A DNA stretch of 64,000 nt, taken from assembly GCA_035948855.1 (NCBI GenBank), contig DASZIT010000033.1:33567-97566 (forward strand), written 5' to 3'. This DNA comes from DASZIT01 sp035948855 (GTDB lineage: Bacteria; Actinomycetota; Acidimicrobiia; Acidimicrobiales; RAAP-2). The notes beneath the pieces are model-generated. The model was not told the origin of the DNA, ran no database searches, and saw nothing but the letters and a program-made list of their open reading frames with translations. Each line of letters opens with the position of its first letter. Within the stretch, counting starts at the first letter, position 1. A program made the position numbers and the translations under genes. This document shows positions 1 to 8,676 of the stretch, piece after piece.

Positions 1-2
1 CG

Positions 3-1460
3 TCCAACCCTCAAGTGGCCGAAGGTCAATTCAACGTGCTGGCCAAGCAGGCCGGCTTCGGCGCCTACCTTCGGCTCTGGACCGACGCCAACGGACCCGG
101 CAAGGGCGCCAACGACATCGTCATCACCTTGTATCGCATTCCCAACTCACAGGACGCTGATTCATTCGCCTCGGGCTCCCAGAATCCGTACCAGCAACCC
201 GGAGCGGCTTCCAGCTTCTCGGTACCCAGTATCCCCGGTGCCCACGGCTACACCGTTTCGATCACATCACCGACCCAGGTGACCGAACAGGTGGTGCTTT
301 TCAAGTCCGACCCGTATGTGGCCATCGTGCAGTTGGCATCGTCGGTCGCCATCACCAACCCGGCGCCCCTCAACCCATCCGACGCCATCACCGTCAGTTA
401 TCAGCAGTACACCGCCATCCGGCATTTTTTGGGGACTCCGGCTGGAGCCCCCTCCGGGGCCGCGACGGCAACCGCAAAGTCCGGGAGCGTCCTCCCGACG
501 GTGCTGGCCGTCATCGCCGGCCTGGTGGTGTTGGCGGCCGTCGCCTGGATCGCCGCGGGTCCGCCCCGGGAACGGCGGCGACGACGACGTACCGCGATGT
601 TCGCCCCTTCCCACGAGGCCCGGGTAGCCGCCCCCATCGACGTACCGGTGGCGGAAACCCGTCCGGTCCGGCTGGCCCGGGGCCCGGTGATCCGGGTGGT
701 GGAGGTCGACCCGGGGACGGGGTCGGTGGTGTCTCCGCCGAAGGCGGTGCCCGCCAAGGCGGCGCCCAGGCCGATGTCGGCCGCGAGGTCAGCGCCACCG
801 CCCGCGTCCGGCGCCCGTCCGGTCCCGGTAGTGGAGCCCGAGCCCACGCCAGCCTGGACGGCGACCGAGACCGAACCCGAGGCCGAAGCACCGGTCGAAG
901 CCGTGGTCGGGGCCCAACCCGTCTTCGAGCCGACGATCGAGCCGGGCCCAGGAGCTGGAGCCGGGCCGGGAGCGGTTCCGGATCTCGAGCCCGAGCCGGC
1001 ATTCGAAACCAAGACGGCACCGGAGTTCGAACCGATCGTCGCGCCGGGCCCGGAGCGGTCGGCCGAGCCGTGGCTCGAGGTCCAGGCGGGGGCCCGCCTC
1101 GAGCCGGCATTCGCCCGGTTGGCGGAGCCAGACCTGGAGGAACTGGAATTGGCGGAATCGGCGGCAGCCCTGCTGGCGGCGCAGGAGCTGGCGGAACTGG
1201 GCTCGTTGGCGGAGCCGTTGTCGCTCAAAGCACCCGAGGCGATACCTGATCACGTCGTCGAGCCCCCGATGGTCCCGCCGGTCCATCCGCTCGAGGCAGG
1301 TCAGGGATCGGGCCAGACGCCGGTCGGTCGGTTCGATGACCCGGCACCGGGCACGCCCGCCGGGTGGCTACCCGACCCGTCGGGATTACCCGAGGTGCTC
1401 CGCTACTGGGACGGTCACGCCTGGACGTTCCATGTGGCCACCCGCGCAGTCAAACACTGA
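3..1460 (+). CDS. DUF2510 single-pass membrane protein, 5' end outside window
   Basis: The frame is open to the left edge, so the start is probably outside the window; the GTG at 15 may be an internal Val. Counting from that GTG, residues 1-155 form a mixed alpha/beta-looking domain with no family I recognise. Residues about 158-181 are a clear membrane helix followed by an Arg cluster. A long Pro/Glu/Ala linker follows, and the last 40 residues carry a DUF2510 module (GWLPDPSG, then RYWDGHAWT). DUF2510 is a short Trp-rich module common in actinobacterial membrane proteins, of unknown function. The topology suggests an outside N-terminal domain and a cytoplasmic tail. A second DUF2510 gene follows in the same direction. 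Confidence 0.75.
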   Translation, partial: SNPQVAEGQFNVLAKQAGFGAYLRLWTDANGPGKGANDIVITLYRIPNSQDADSFASGSQNPYQQPGAASSFSVPSIPGAHGYTVSITSPTQVTEQVVLFKSDPYVAIVQLASSVAITNPAPLNPSDAITVSYQQYTAIRHFLGTPAGAPSGAATATAKSGSVLPTVLAVIAGLVVLAAVAWIAAGPPRERRRRRRTAMFAPSHEARVAAPIDVPVAETRPVRLARGPVIRVVEVDPGTGSVVSPPKAVPAKAAPRPMSAARSAPPPASGARPVPVVEPEPTPAWTATETEPEAEAPVEAVVGAQPVFEPTIEPGPGAGAGPGAVPDLEPEPAFETKTAPEFEPIVAPGPERSAEPWLEVQAGARLEPAFARLAEPDLEELELAESAAALLAAQELAELGSLAEPLSLKAPEAIPDHVVEPPMVPPVHPLEAGQGSGQTPVGRFDDPAPGTPAGWLPDPSGLPEVLRYWDGHAWTFHVATRAVKH

Positions 1461-1591
1461 GGCAAACGGCCCCGGTCTCTCCCGGCACGGTGCTGCCCAC
1501 CACCTGATCGGTACCGTCGCTCGGTAACATGAAAGGCAATGATCCTGGCGTCCGCTGCATTCGAAGCAACGACCATTCCCGGCCTTCTCCG

Positions 1592-2008
1592 GTGAGCCTC
1601 GAGATTGTGGTCATCGGGGTCGCCATTGTGCTCCTGGTGATCTTGCTGGTGTGGCGGAGGACCCAGGGACCAAACCTGAAGAACCGCAGGGCGCCTTCCG
1701 AAAACTTCGATGCTGAAGCTGCACACCTTGGGAGCGGTCCCGCTGGGTTTCCGGACTCGACTGCTGCCCCTTTGGGCGAACCGACACGGTTGGCGGCGAC
1801 GTGGGGTTCGGCATCCGCTCCTGGCCGACTCGGTGGTCGCCCGGCAGGTGATTTTCCATTGCCCAAGGCTGTCTCGCCTCCAGCTCCGTTCATTCCTCCG
1901 TCGGGGATACCTGAAGCCGGTTGGTTGCCCGACCCTTCCGGAGAGCCAGGGGTCCTTCGCTACTGGGACGGGACAGTATGGACGGGCCACACCGCCGAAC
2001 GCAGCTGA
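1592..2008 (+). CDS. Small membrane protein with C-terminal DUF2510
   Basis: About 138 residues. A membrane helix begins directly after the start (SLEIVVIGVAIVLLVILLVW), followed by a polar linker and a C-terminal DUF2510 module (AGWLPDPSG, then RYWDGTVWTGH). I chose the GTG at 1592. An in-frame ATG at 1529 would add 21 hydrophilic residues whose codons have much lower third-position GC than the rest, so it looks non-coding. The gene is a shorter relative of the upstream DUF2510 protein. Function unknown; a membrane or cell-envelope role is inferred from topology only. Confidence 0.65.
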   Translation: MSLEIVVIGVAIVLLVILLVWRRTQGPNLKNRRAPSENFDAEAAHLGSGPAGFPDSTAAPLGEPTRLAATWGSASAPGRLGGRPAGDFPLPKAVSPPAPFIPPSGIPEAGWLPDPSGEPGVLRYWDGTVWTGHTAERS

Positions 2009-2034
2009 CACCCGTCCCGGAACCCACCCGCGGA

Positions 2035-2760
2035 TCAGAGCGCCAGGGTGGCACCACCATCCACCACGATGGCCGCTCCATTGATGTAACCGGCGGGCTG
2101 TGAGCACAGAAACGCCACCACCCGGCCGAAGTCGGCCGGATCTCCCATTACCCCGGAACCTCCGAGCTCCTTCATGCGGTCGGTGGCATGAGACCCGGGA
2201 CACGCCAGGTTGAGGGTGATCCCGCTCTGCTCAGCAGCCAGGTCCTGAGCCGCGGTCTTTGCCCAGGCCCACAGACCGACCCGGGCGGTGTTCGACAATG
2301 CCAACGCCGGCACCGGTTGTACCACCGAGTAGGAGGTGATGCAGCAGATCCGCCCCCAACCCCGGTCGCGCAGGACCGGGACCGCCGCCCGGACCAGCCG
2401 GATCGATGACCGGAGGTTCAGATTGAGCGCCGCATCGAGCTGGTCTTCAGTGACGTCCAGCGATCGGGCTGGGGGCGGCCCGCCGGCGTTGGCCACCACG
2501 ATGTCCAAACCCCCGAACTGATCCACCGCGGCATCCACCAGGCGCTGGGGGGCGTCCGGATCCCCGATGTCGGCGACGAGCGTGGCCACCTCGGCACCCG
2601 AGGACCGCAGGGATTCCGCCGCCGACTCCAGGGCGTCCCGGCCCCGCGCCGACACCACCAGGCGCACCCCTTCTTCCGCCAGCGCCTGAGCGGTGGCGAA
2701 CCCCAGCCCTCGTGAGCCGGCGGCCACCACTGCGACCTTGCCGTCCAGACCCAGATCCAT
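2035..2760 (-). CDS. Atypical short-chain dehydrogenase/reductase (SDR)
   Basis: A 241-residue Rossmann-fold SDR, last gene of the lpd operon, starting 10 nt after the M24 peptidase stop. The cofactor motif is GSRGLG (15-20), and the NAG motif (91-93) and the CPG motif after the active site are present. The classical YxxxK pair is not: after ITSYS (141-145) the expected position reads LSNTAR (155-160). This SNxxR variant is known from a subgroup of FabG-like SDRs whose chemistry is not firmly established. The substrate cannot be predicted. It ends with the usual hydrophobic DGGATLAL tail. Confidence 0.85.
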   Translation of the reverse strand: MDLGLDGKVAVVAAGSRGLGFATAQALAEEGVRLVVSARGRDALESAAESLRSSGAEVATLVADIGDPDAPQRLVDAAVDQFGGLDIVVANAGGPPPARSLDVTEDQLDAALNLNLRSSIRLVRAAVPVLRDRGWGRICCITSYSVVQPVPALALSNTARVGLWAWAKTAAQDLAAEQSGITLNLACPGSHATDRMKELGGSGVMGDPADFGRVVAFLCSQPAGYINGAAIVVDGGATLAL

Positions 2761-2770
2761 CGTCCTCGGC

Positions 2771-3937
2771 TTACGCCTCGACGACGGCCAAGCGGTGGCT
2801 GACCGTGTTCAACGACTCCGAGGACCCATCGTCGTTGATGATCACGATGTCCTCGAGCCGCATGCCGAACTGGCCGGGGACATAGATGCCCGGCTCCACC
2901 GAGAATGCGTGCCCCGGTCGCAGGGGATCGTGGTTCCCCGCCACCAGGTAAGGATCCTCGTGTTCCTCGATGCCGATGCCGTGCCCGGTTCGGTGGATGA
3001 ACAGGTCTCCGTACCCGGCGTCTTCGATGATCTTTCTGGCCACCGCGTCGACGGCCTCGGCTGGGATGCCATCCCGGGCCGCGGCCACCGCCGATTGCTG
3101 GGCGGCGAGGAGGACTTCGTAGCACTCGGCCACCTGCGCGGTCGGCTCGCCGGTGACCACCGTCCGGGTGATGTCCGAGCAGTAGCCCACTTCGCCGTCG
3201 AGCGACAAGGAGCCGCCGAAGTCGCACACCACCGTCTCATTCGGCCCGATGACCCGTGACCCCGGCTCGTGATGGGGGCTGGCGGCGTTGGGCCCGCTCC
3301 CCACGATGGCGAAATTCACCTGCCGGTGGCCCTCGGCCAGCAACCGCTCACTGATGTCGCTCGACACCTCCGCTTCGCGTCGCCCGATCACCCGGATGTC
3401 GCCCCGCTGGAGCCGGTCGGCCACCCGGTCGGCGGCTCCGGAGGCCGCCCGCAATGCTTCGAGCTCACCGGCGTCTTTGACGGCCCGGATCGGCGAGGTC
3501 ACCGTGGAACCCGTGATCCATTCCGCCCGAGGGATCTCCGACTGCAGGGCGAGCACCGAGGTCGCCCACGTCCGGTCGGAGATGGCCACCCGCAACGGGC
3601 CCGGCTTGCCGCGGCCGGCAACGCGAGTGGCCACCATCGACGCCACGATGCCGACAGGATTCTCGGCGTCCGACCACGGAAGCACCCCGAACACCTCGTC
3701 GGCCCGCGCCACCCGCGGGGCCTCGAGGCCGGGGACCACCAGGACCGGATCCCCCCTCACCGGCAGGACCAGCATGGTGAGCCGTTCCAAGGGCATGGCC
3801 TGGTACCCCGTCAGCCAGGGAAGGTCGGCGCCCAGTGACAGCAACAGCACATCGACGTCGAGCGCTTCCATCCGCTGGCGGACCCGGGCGATCCGATCGG
3901 CCCGGGAGGCCTTGGCCGCTTCCGGGAGGTCGGTCAC
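2771..3937 (-). CDS. M24 family metallopeptidase (Xaa-Pro aminopeptidase type)
   Basis: About 388 residues. The N-terminal creatinase-like domain is followed by the pita-bread M24 domain. All five dinuclear metal ligands can be seen: Asp in CDFGG, Asp in YCSDITRTV, His in HRTGHGIGIEEHE, Glu in FSVEPGIYVPG and Glu in MRLEDIV. The family removes N-terminal residues preceding proline in the cytoplasm. I place the start at the GTG of 3937 because it overlaps the lipBA stop as GTGA, which indicates translational coupling; the open frame continues upstream but there it is antisense-like to lipBA. Why a peptidase sits in a lipoylation operon is unclear. Confidence 0.9.
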   Translation of the reverse strand: MTDLPEAAKASRADRIARVRQRMEALDVDVLLLSLGADLPWLTGYQAMPLERLTMLVLPVRGDPVLVVPGLEAPRVARADEVFGVLPWSDAENPVGIVASMVATRVAGRGKPGPLRVAISDRTWATSVLALQSEIPRAEWITGSTVTSPIRAVKDAGELEALRAASGAADRVADRLQRGDIRVIGRREAEVSSDISERLLAEGHRQVNFAIVGSGPNAASPHHEPGSRVIGPNETVVCDFGGSLSLDGEVGYCSDITRTVVTGEPTAQVAECYEVLLAAQQSAVAAARDGIPAEAVDAVARKIIEDAGYGDLFIHRTGHGIGIEEHEDPYLVAGNHDPLRPGHAFSVEPGIYVPGQFGMRLEDIVIINDDGSSESLNTVSHRLAVVEA

Positions 3938-5748
3938 AATGTCTTCACCGGGGCCGACGCCGGCACGCCGATCTCGATGGCGATACCGGCCCCGGTCGGT
4001 GACGACGACTCGGCCGCTTCCCGGGCGTGATAGCTCGACCGGGTCAGGGGCGATGCCTGCACGTGGCTGAAACCCAGGGCCATCCCCGCCTCCCTCAAGG
4101 AGTCGAACTCCTCGGGTCGCCACCACCGGGCCACGGGCAGATGGCGTGAGCTCGGCCGCAGATACTGTCCCATCGTCACGATGTCGACTCCCATCGCCCG
4201 CAAGTCGGCCAGGGTGGCCAACACCTCGTCCTCGCGCTCTCCCATCCCGAGGATCATCCCGGACTTGGTGGTGAGGCCGGCGTCCTTGGCCCGGGCCAGC
4301 ACAGCCAGGCTGCGGGCGTACCCGGCCGACGGCCGGACGGCCCTCTGGAGGCGGGCCACCGTCTCGATGTTGTGGTTCAGGACGTCCGGGCGCGCATCGA
4401 AGACCGTGCGCAGGGAGGCCTCGTCTCCTTTGCAGTCGGAGATCAGTACCTCGATCGCCGTCCTCGGGGCCCGGCGTCGCACCGCGGCGATGGCGGCGGC
4501 AAAGCCCCCGGCACCACCGTCCTCGAGATCATCCCGGGCGACACAGGTGATCACCGCATGGGCCAGGCCCATCCGGGCCACCGCCTCGGCCACCCGCTCC
4601 GGCTCACCGGGATCGAGCGGGAGAGGATGACGGGTATCGACCTGGCAGAATCCACAGGCGCGGGTGCAGCGTGATCCGTTGATCATGAAGGTGGCGGTCC
4701 CGTCCGACCAGCATTCGTAGATGTTCGGGCAGCCGGCCTCTTCGCACACCGTCACCAGGTTCAGATCCCGCAGTTGGTGCCGGAGTCCCAGGTAGTCCTC
4801 GCCCATACGGGCCGGGACCCGCAACCACTCGGGCTTCCGTTCCCGGATCGGCAGCCCGGCTTCGGGATCGACGCCCGAACGCCGGAGCCGGCGATCGAGT
4901 GAGCGTTCCCCGGTCGACGGCCGGCTCAGGGCGACCGGCACCCCGGCGACCTTGGATGGCCCGGTGGGGGCTGGCCCGCTCACCGGCGGGTCGGCACCGA
5001 TGCCGTCAGTCACCCGCTGGATATCCTGCCGCGGACCCCAGACTGCCGTTGCCGCGGTGATCACCGCGTCGGCGACCTGTTCCATGGTCGCCTCGATACC
5101 TTCGGCCGACAGCGAGGTCACCGCCTTGTCGGCGATCCCGCAGGGCACGATGTGTTCGAACATCGACAGATCGGGATGGACGTTGAGGGCGAACCCGTGC
5201 ATGGTACGACCGTGGGTGGTTCGGACTCCGATGGCGCAGATCTTGCGGGGGTTGTTCCCGGCCCCCTCGGTGCTGGCGGAAGGGTCCGTCCCGGCTTGGT
5301 GAAGGCCGACCCAGACTCCCGGATATCCGTCCAGTCTTCCGACATCATCCGGATCGAGGCCCAGCGCCGCCAGCGCGTCGATCACCACCTGCTCGACCCG
5401 TCGTACGTGGTCAGGGCCGCGATGGAGGCCGGCGCCCACGGTGACGATCGGGTAGCCCACCAGCTGACCCGGACCGTGATAGGTGACGTCTCCGCCCCGG
5501 TCGGTCTTGACCGTCTCGGCCCCGACCGACGCGGGATCGACCAGGATGTGACCGGCGTCGGCATTCGAACCCAGCGTGTACACGGGATGGTGCTCCAGCA
5601 ACAGCAAGTAGTCGTCCTCGGACCGGTGGCAGAGCGACCGCTGGAGTGCCCACGCCTCCCGATACTGGACGCGTCCCAACCACCGGACCCTCAACGGGGA
5701 TTCCTCTCGTCGGGCATGTTCTGGCTCAGAGCTCTCCGGCCCAGTCAC
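3934..5748 (-). CDS. lipBA: Fused octanoyltransferase-lipoyl synthase (LipB-LipA)
   Basis: One 604-residue frame contains both enzymes of de novo lipoate synthesis. Residues about 18-240 are LipB, which moves octanoate from ACP to the lipoyl-domain lysine: HHPVYTLG, GGDVTYHGPGQ (85-95), catalytic Lys169 (RKICAIGV) and Cys203 (VPCGI). Residues about 241-300 are a Pro/Ser linker. Residues about 301-575 are LipA, a radical-SAM sulfur insertase: auxiliary cluster Cys335-x4-Cys340-x5-Cys346, radical-SAM cluster Cys361-x3-Cys365-x2-Cys368, and the C-terminal RSSYHA (570-575) whose Ser ligates the auxiliary cluster. Every catalytic residue of both halves is present, and there is no stop or frame change between them. 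The gene overlaps the E2 acyltransferase end by 23 nt, so the enzyme is made next to its own substrate protein. Confidence 0.95.
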   Translation of the reverse strand: MTGPESSEPEHARREESPLRVRWLGRVQYREAWALQRSLCHRSEDDYLLLLEHHPVYTLGSNADAGHILVDPASVGAETVKTDRGGDVTYHGPGQLVGYPIVTVGAGLHRGPDHVRRVEQVVIDALAALGLDPDDVGRLDGYPGVWVGLHQAGTDPSASTEGAGNNPRKICAIGVRTTHGRTMHGFALNVHPDLSMFEHIVPCGIADKAVTSLSAEGIEATMEQVADAVITAATAVWGPRQDIQRVTDGIGADPPVSGPAPTGPSKVAGVPVALSRPSTGERSLDRRLRRSGVDPEAGLPIRERKPEWLRVPARMGEDYLGLRHQLRDLNLVTVCEEAGCPNIYECWSDGTATFMINGSRCTRACGFCQVDTRHPLPLDPGEPERVAEAVARMGLAHAVITCVARDDLEDGGAGGFAAAIAAVRRRAPRTAIEVLISDCKGDEASLRTVFDARPDVLNHNIETVARLQRAVRPSAGYARSLAVLARAKDAGLTTKSGMILGMGEREDEVLATLADLRAMGVDIVTMGQYLRPSSRHLPVARWWRPEEFDSLREAGMALGFSHVQASPLTRSSYHAREAAESSSPTGAGIAIEIGVPASAPVKTL

Positions 5749-7120
5749 GCTGGTTCAGGATGTCGGACAACCGGGACAGGAACCGGGCCACGTAGGCCCC
5801 GTCGACCGCCCGGTGGTCGAAGGTCATTGCCGCCAGTCCCACCGAGTGGATGGCGATCGACTCGCTGCCATCGGGGAGGACCACCACCACCGGCTTCCTC
5901 GACACCCCGTCGGTAGAGAGGATGCCCACCTGCGGCTGGTTGATGATCGCCCCGGTGAGCAAGGTACCGAACGGCCCGGCGTTGGTGATGGAGAAGGTGC
6001 CCCCACTGATGTCATCGGCGTTCAACCGCTTGGTGCGGGCGCGATCGGCCACATCGTGGATGCGTCGAGCCATGCCCCGGAGGGTCAGCTCTTCGGCGTG
6101 GTGCACGACGGGCACGATGAGACCCTCGTTGTCCAGGTCGACCGCGATCCCCAGATTGATGTCGTGGTGGATGATCAGCGCATCGTCCCCGACCGAGGCG
6201 TTGAGGTGGGGGAAGTCCCCCAGGGCCTCGACGGTGGCCCGGGCGGCAAAGGCCAGGTAGGTGAGGCTGAACCCCTCCTCGGTCTTGAACCTCGGACCGT
6301 GGGATCGGCGTACCTGCTCCACCCGTTCGTAGTCGATCTCCTTCACCATCAGGGTGTGGGCCGAGGTGGCCTTGGACCGGACCATGTGCTCGGCCGTGCG
6401 ACGGCGAATGTTGGTGAAGGGGAGGATCTCGTCTTGCCCGTCCCCCCGGGGAACCGGGGCGGCGGAGGCCTGCGGCTGAACGGTGGGGGCCGCCGGGGCC
6501 CGGGTCGCCGCCGCCGGGGTGCCTCCCGAAGCGATCACCGCTTCGACGTCGTCTCTGGTGATCCGGCCGCCGATACCGGTGCCCTTGACCGAGCCGGCAT
6601 CGATGCTGTGTTCGCTGAGCAATTTCCGAACCACCGGGGACAGAACCAACCCGTCCCCGGGCCGGGTATTTGCTGCCGGAGCTGACGCTGCGGGTGCCGG
6701 GGGCGGTGGTGCGGGTGCGGGTGCGGGGGGCGGAGGTGCAGGTGCCGGGGGCGGAGGCGCCGGTGCCGGGGCGGGTGCGGCCGCCGGGGGCGCAGCCGGA
6801 GCCGGCGGTGGTGGTGGCGGCGCTGGTGCGCTCGCCTCCGCGGGGGCAGTGGTCCCGGCCGGTGCTTCCGATCCGTTGGAAGACCCGCTGTCGCCGATCA
6901 CCGCCAGCCGGACCCCGACGTCGACGGTGTCCCCTTCCTCGACCAGGATCTGGGTGAGGACGCCGCCGACCGGAGACGGGACCTCGGAGTCGACCTTGTC
7001 GGTGGACACCTCGAACAGCGGCTCATCCCGCTCGACCTGGTCACCCACGGCCTTCAGCCACTTGGTGATGGTTCCTTCGGTCACCGTCTCGCCCAACTGG
7101 GGCATCGTCACGTCAGGCAA
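5726..7120 (-). CDS. sucB: Dihydrolipoamide acyltransferase (E2) of a 2-oxoacid dehydrogenase complex
   Basis: 464 residues in the standard E2 order. One lipoyl domain spans residues 1-76, with the modified lysine in STDKVDSEVPSP (Lys42). A very Pro/Ala-rich swinging linker follows (about 93-160), then an E3/E1-binding domain (SPVVRKLLSEHSID ... GRITRDDV), then the catalytic acyltransferase domain ending with FDHRAVDGA, the DHRxxDG active-site motif. It sits between lpd and the lipoate-making lipBA, overlapping both. A homodimeric aceE lies 6 kb away on the other strand. In actinobacteria one E2 can serve pyruvate and 2-oxoglutarate dehydrogenases, so it could equally be called AceF/DlaT; the acyl group is not decided by sequence alone. 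Confidence 0.9.
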   Translation of the reverse strand: MPDVTMPQLGETVTEGTITKWLKAVGDQVERDEPLFEVSTDKVDSEVPSPVGGVLTQILVEEGDTVDVGVRLAVIGDSGSSNGSEAPAGTTAPAEASAPAPPPPPPAPAAPPAAAPAPAPAPPPPAPAPPPPAPAPAPPPPAPAASAPAANTRPGDGLVLSPVVRKLLSEHSIDAGSVKGTGIGGRITRDDVEAVIASGGTPAAATRAPAAPTVQPQASAAPVPRGDGQDEILPFTNIRRRTAEHMVRSKATSAHTLMVKEIDYERVEQVRRSHGPRFKTEEGFSLTYLAFAARATVEALGDFPHLNASVGDDALIIHHDINLGIAVDLDNEGLIVPVVHHAEELTLRGMARRIHDVADRARTKRLNADDISGGTFSITNAGPFGTLLTGAIINQPQVGILSTDGVSRKPVVVVLPDGSESIAIHSVGLAAMTFDHRAVDGAYVARFLSRLSDILNQRDWAGEL

Positions 7121-8609
7121 CGTGGAGCCCCCTTCCGGTCAGGGCCAGCATGGTCTCGCCGAAGTTCTCCGACAACGACGGGTGCGGCTGAATGAACTGC
7201 GCGACTTCGTCAGGGGTGGCTTCCCAGTTGACGGCCAGATAGCCGGCTCCCAACTGCTCGGTGACCCAGGGGCCGGCCATGTGGACGCCGAGGACCTTTC
7301 CGGTGGTGCCATCCGTTCGTCGCTCGGCGATGATCTTGACCACGCCCTCGGTGTCCCCGATGATGCGGGCCCGGCTGTTGCCGCCGAACGGGTCCTTCTT
7401 CACCACCACGTCGTAGCCCGCCGCCTTGGCCGCCTCCTCGGTCAGACCCGCGAAGGCGACCTCGGGATGGCAGTAGATGGCCCACGGCACCCGGTCGTAG
7501 TTCACCGGGACCACCGGCTCACCGAGGATCGACTTGATGACGACGATGGCTTCGGCGAACCCGACGTGGGCGAGTTGGGGGGTGCCGGCCACCACGTCGC
7601 CCACCGCCCACACCCCGGGGGCCGCGGTGCGCATGAGCTCGTCGGCCACCACGAATCCCCGCTCGTCGACCACCACTCCGGTTCCCTCGGCCAGGAGGCC
7701 TTCGGTGCGCGGACTCCGCCCGACCGAGACGACGACGGCGTCGACCGCCAGCTTCTCGCCGTCACCGAAGAGGACGACGGTTCCCTTCCCGGACGGATCC
7801 GGGGTGTGGCCCTGCAGCTGGGTGCCGGCCTTCACCTCGATCCCCCGCTTCCGGAACGATCGGGCCACCACGTTGGTGACGTCGGGATCGCACAGGGTCA
7901 GGATGCTGGGAAGGGCTTCGAACACCGTGACCTTGGAGCCCAGGTCCGCGAACAGGGAGGCGAACTCGCAGCCGATGGCCCCGCCGCCCACCACCGCCAC
8001 CGAGCCGGGGAGGGTATCCAGGTCGAGGACGTCATCCGAGTCCATCACGATGGTCCCGTCGACGTCGAAGCCGGGGATGGTCCGCGGCAACGAGCCGGAG
8101 GCCAGCACGATGTCGGTCCCGGTGATCTCCGTCGTCGAGCCGTCATTGCCGGCGATGCGGACCTTATGGTCGGGCAGCAGGGTGCCGGTCCCGTTGAAGA
8201 TGTCGATGCCCCGCCCCTTCATCAACCCGGAGAGGCCCTTGAACAACTGGTCGACGACCTTCTGCTTGCGGGCCTGGCTGACCGCGAATTCGACCGACGG
8301 CTTGGCGTCGCCGTCGGCAGGCTCGCCGATCCCGAACTGGGAGGCACCCGACACGGTGCGGTACACCGACGCCGTCTCCAGGAATTCCTTGGCCGGCACG
8401 CATCCGCGGTGGAGGCAGGTGCCCCCCACCTTGTCGAGCTCGACGACGGCGATCTTCAGCCCGGCCGCCGCCCCGTAGAGGGCCGCCCCGTATCCCCCGG
8501 GCCCGCCGCCGATGACGACGATGTCATAGGTGCCGTCACCACCACCCTTGGCCCCACTGCCCCCCGATGCCGTGTCCTCCGATGCCACCTGGGGTCCCGT
8601 GGGAACCAC
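7113..8609 (-). CDS. lpdA: Dihydrolipoyl dehydrogenase (E3)
   Basis: 498 residues, slightly long because of about 25 Gly/Ser-rich residues before the fold. It reoxidises dihydrolipoyl groups on E2, using FAD and NAD. Visible motifs are the FAD site GGGPGGYGAAL, the redox disulfide GGTCLHRGCVPAK, the NAD site GGGAIGCEFASL, and the C-terminal interface motif HPSLSEN with the catalytic His-Glu. It is the first gene of the lipoyl operon and overlaps the E2 start by 8 nt. The GTG at 8609 is preceded closely by CTGGAG. Internal GTG codons after it could also serve as start, removing part of the low-complexity extension. Confidence 0.93.
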   Translation of the reverse strand: MVPTGPQVASEDTASGGSGAKGGGDGTYDIVVIGGGPGGYGAALYGAAAGLKIAVVELDKVGGTCLHRGCVPAKEFLETASVYRTVSGASQFGIGEPADGDAKPSVEFAVSQARKQKVVDQLFKGLSGLMKGRGIDIFNGTGTLLPDHKVRIAGNDGSTTEITGTDIVLASGSLPRTIPGFDVDGTIVMDSDDVLDLDTLPGSVAVVGGGAIGCEFASLFADLGSKVTVFEALPSILTLCDPDVTNVVARSFRKRGIEVKAGTQLQGHTPDPSGKGTVVLFGDGEKLAVDAVVVSVGRSPRTEGLLAEGTGVVVDERGFVVADELMRTAAPGVWAVGDVVAGTPQLAHVGFAEAIVVIKSILGEPVVPVNYDRVPWAIYCHPEVAFAGLTEEAAKAAGYDVVVKKDPFGGNSRARIIGDTEGVVKIIAERRTDGTTGKVLGVHMAGPWVTEQLGAGYLAVNWEATPDEVAQFIQPHPSLSENFGETMLALTGRGLHVA

Positions 8610-8676
8610 CTCCAGTCTCGATGGTGAGTGCCAGTTACAACCGCTTCAGCCTATAGGTCGGCGGGCGGCCCCGAGC

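Noticed and set aside
6680..6845. GC-rich tandem-looking repeats as a minisatellite
   Set aside because: They encode the Pro/Ala swinging linker of the E2 acyltransferase, where such repetition is normal.
6483..8627. A 700-codon open plus-strand frame opposite lpd and the E2 gene
   Set aside because: It has no recognisable domain and is Gly/Ala/Asp/His-rich antisense of two well-conserved genes.
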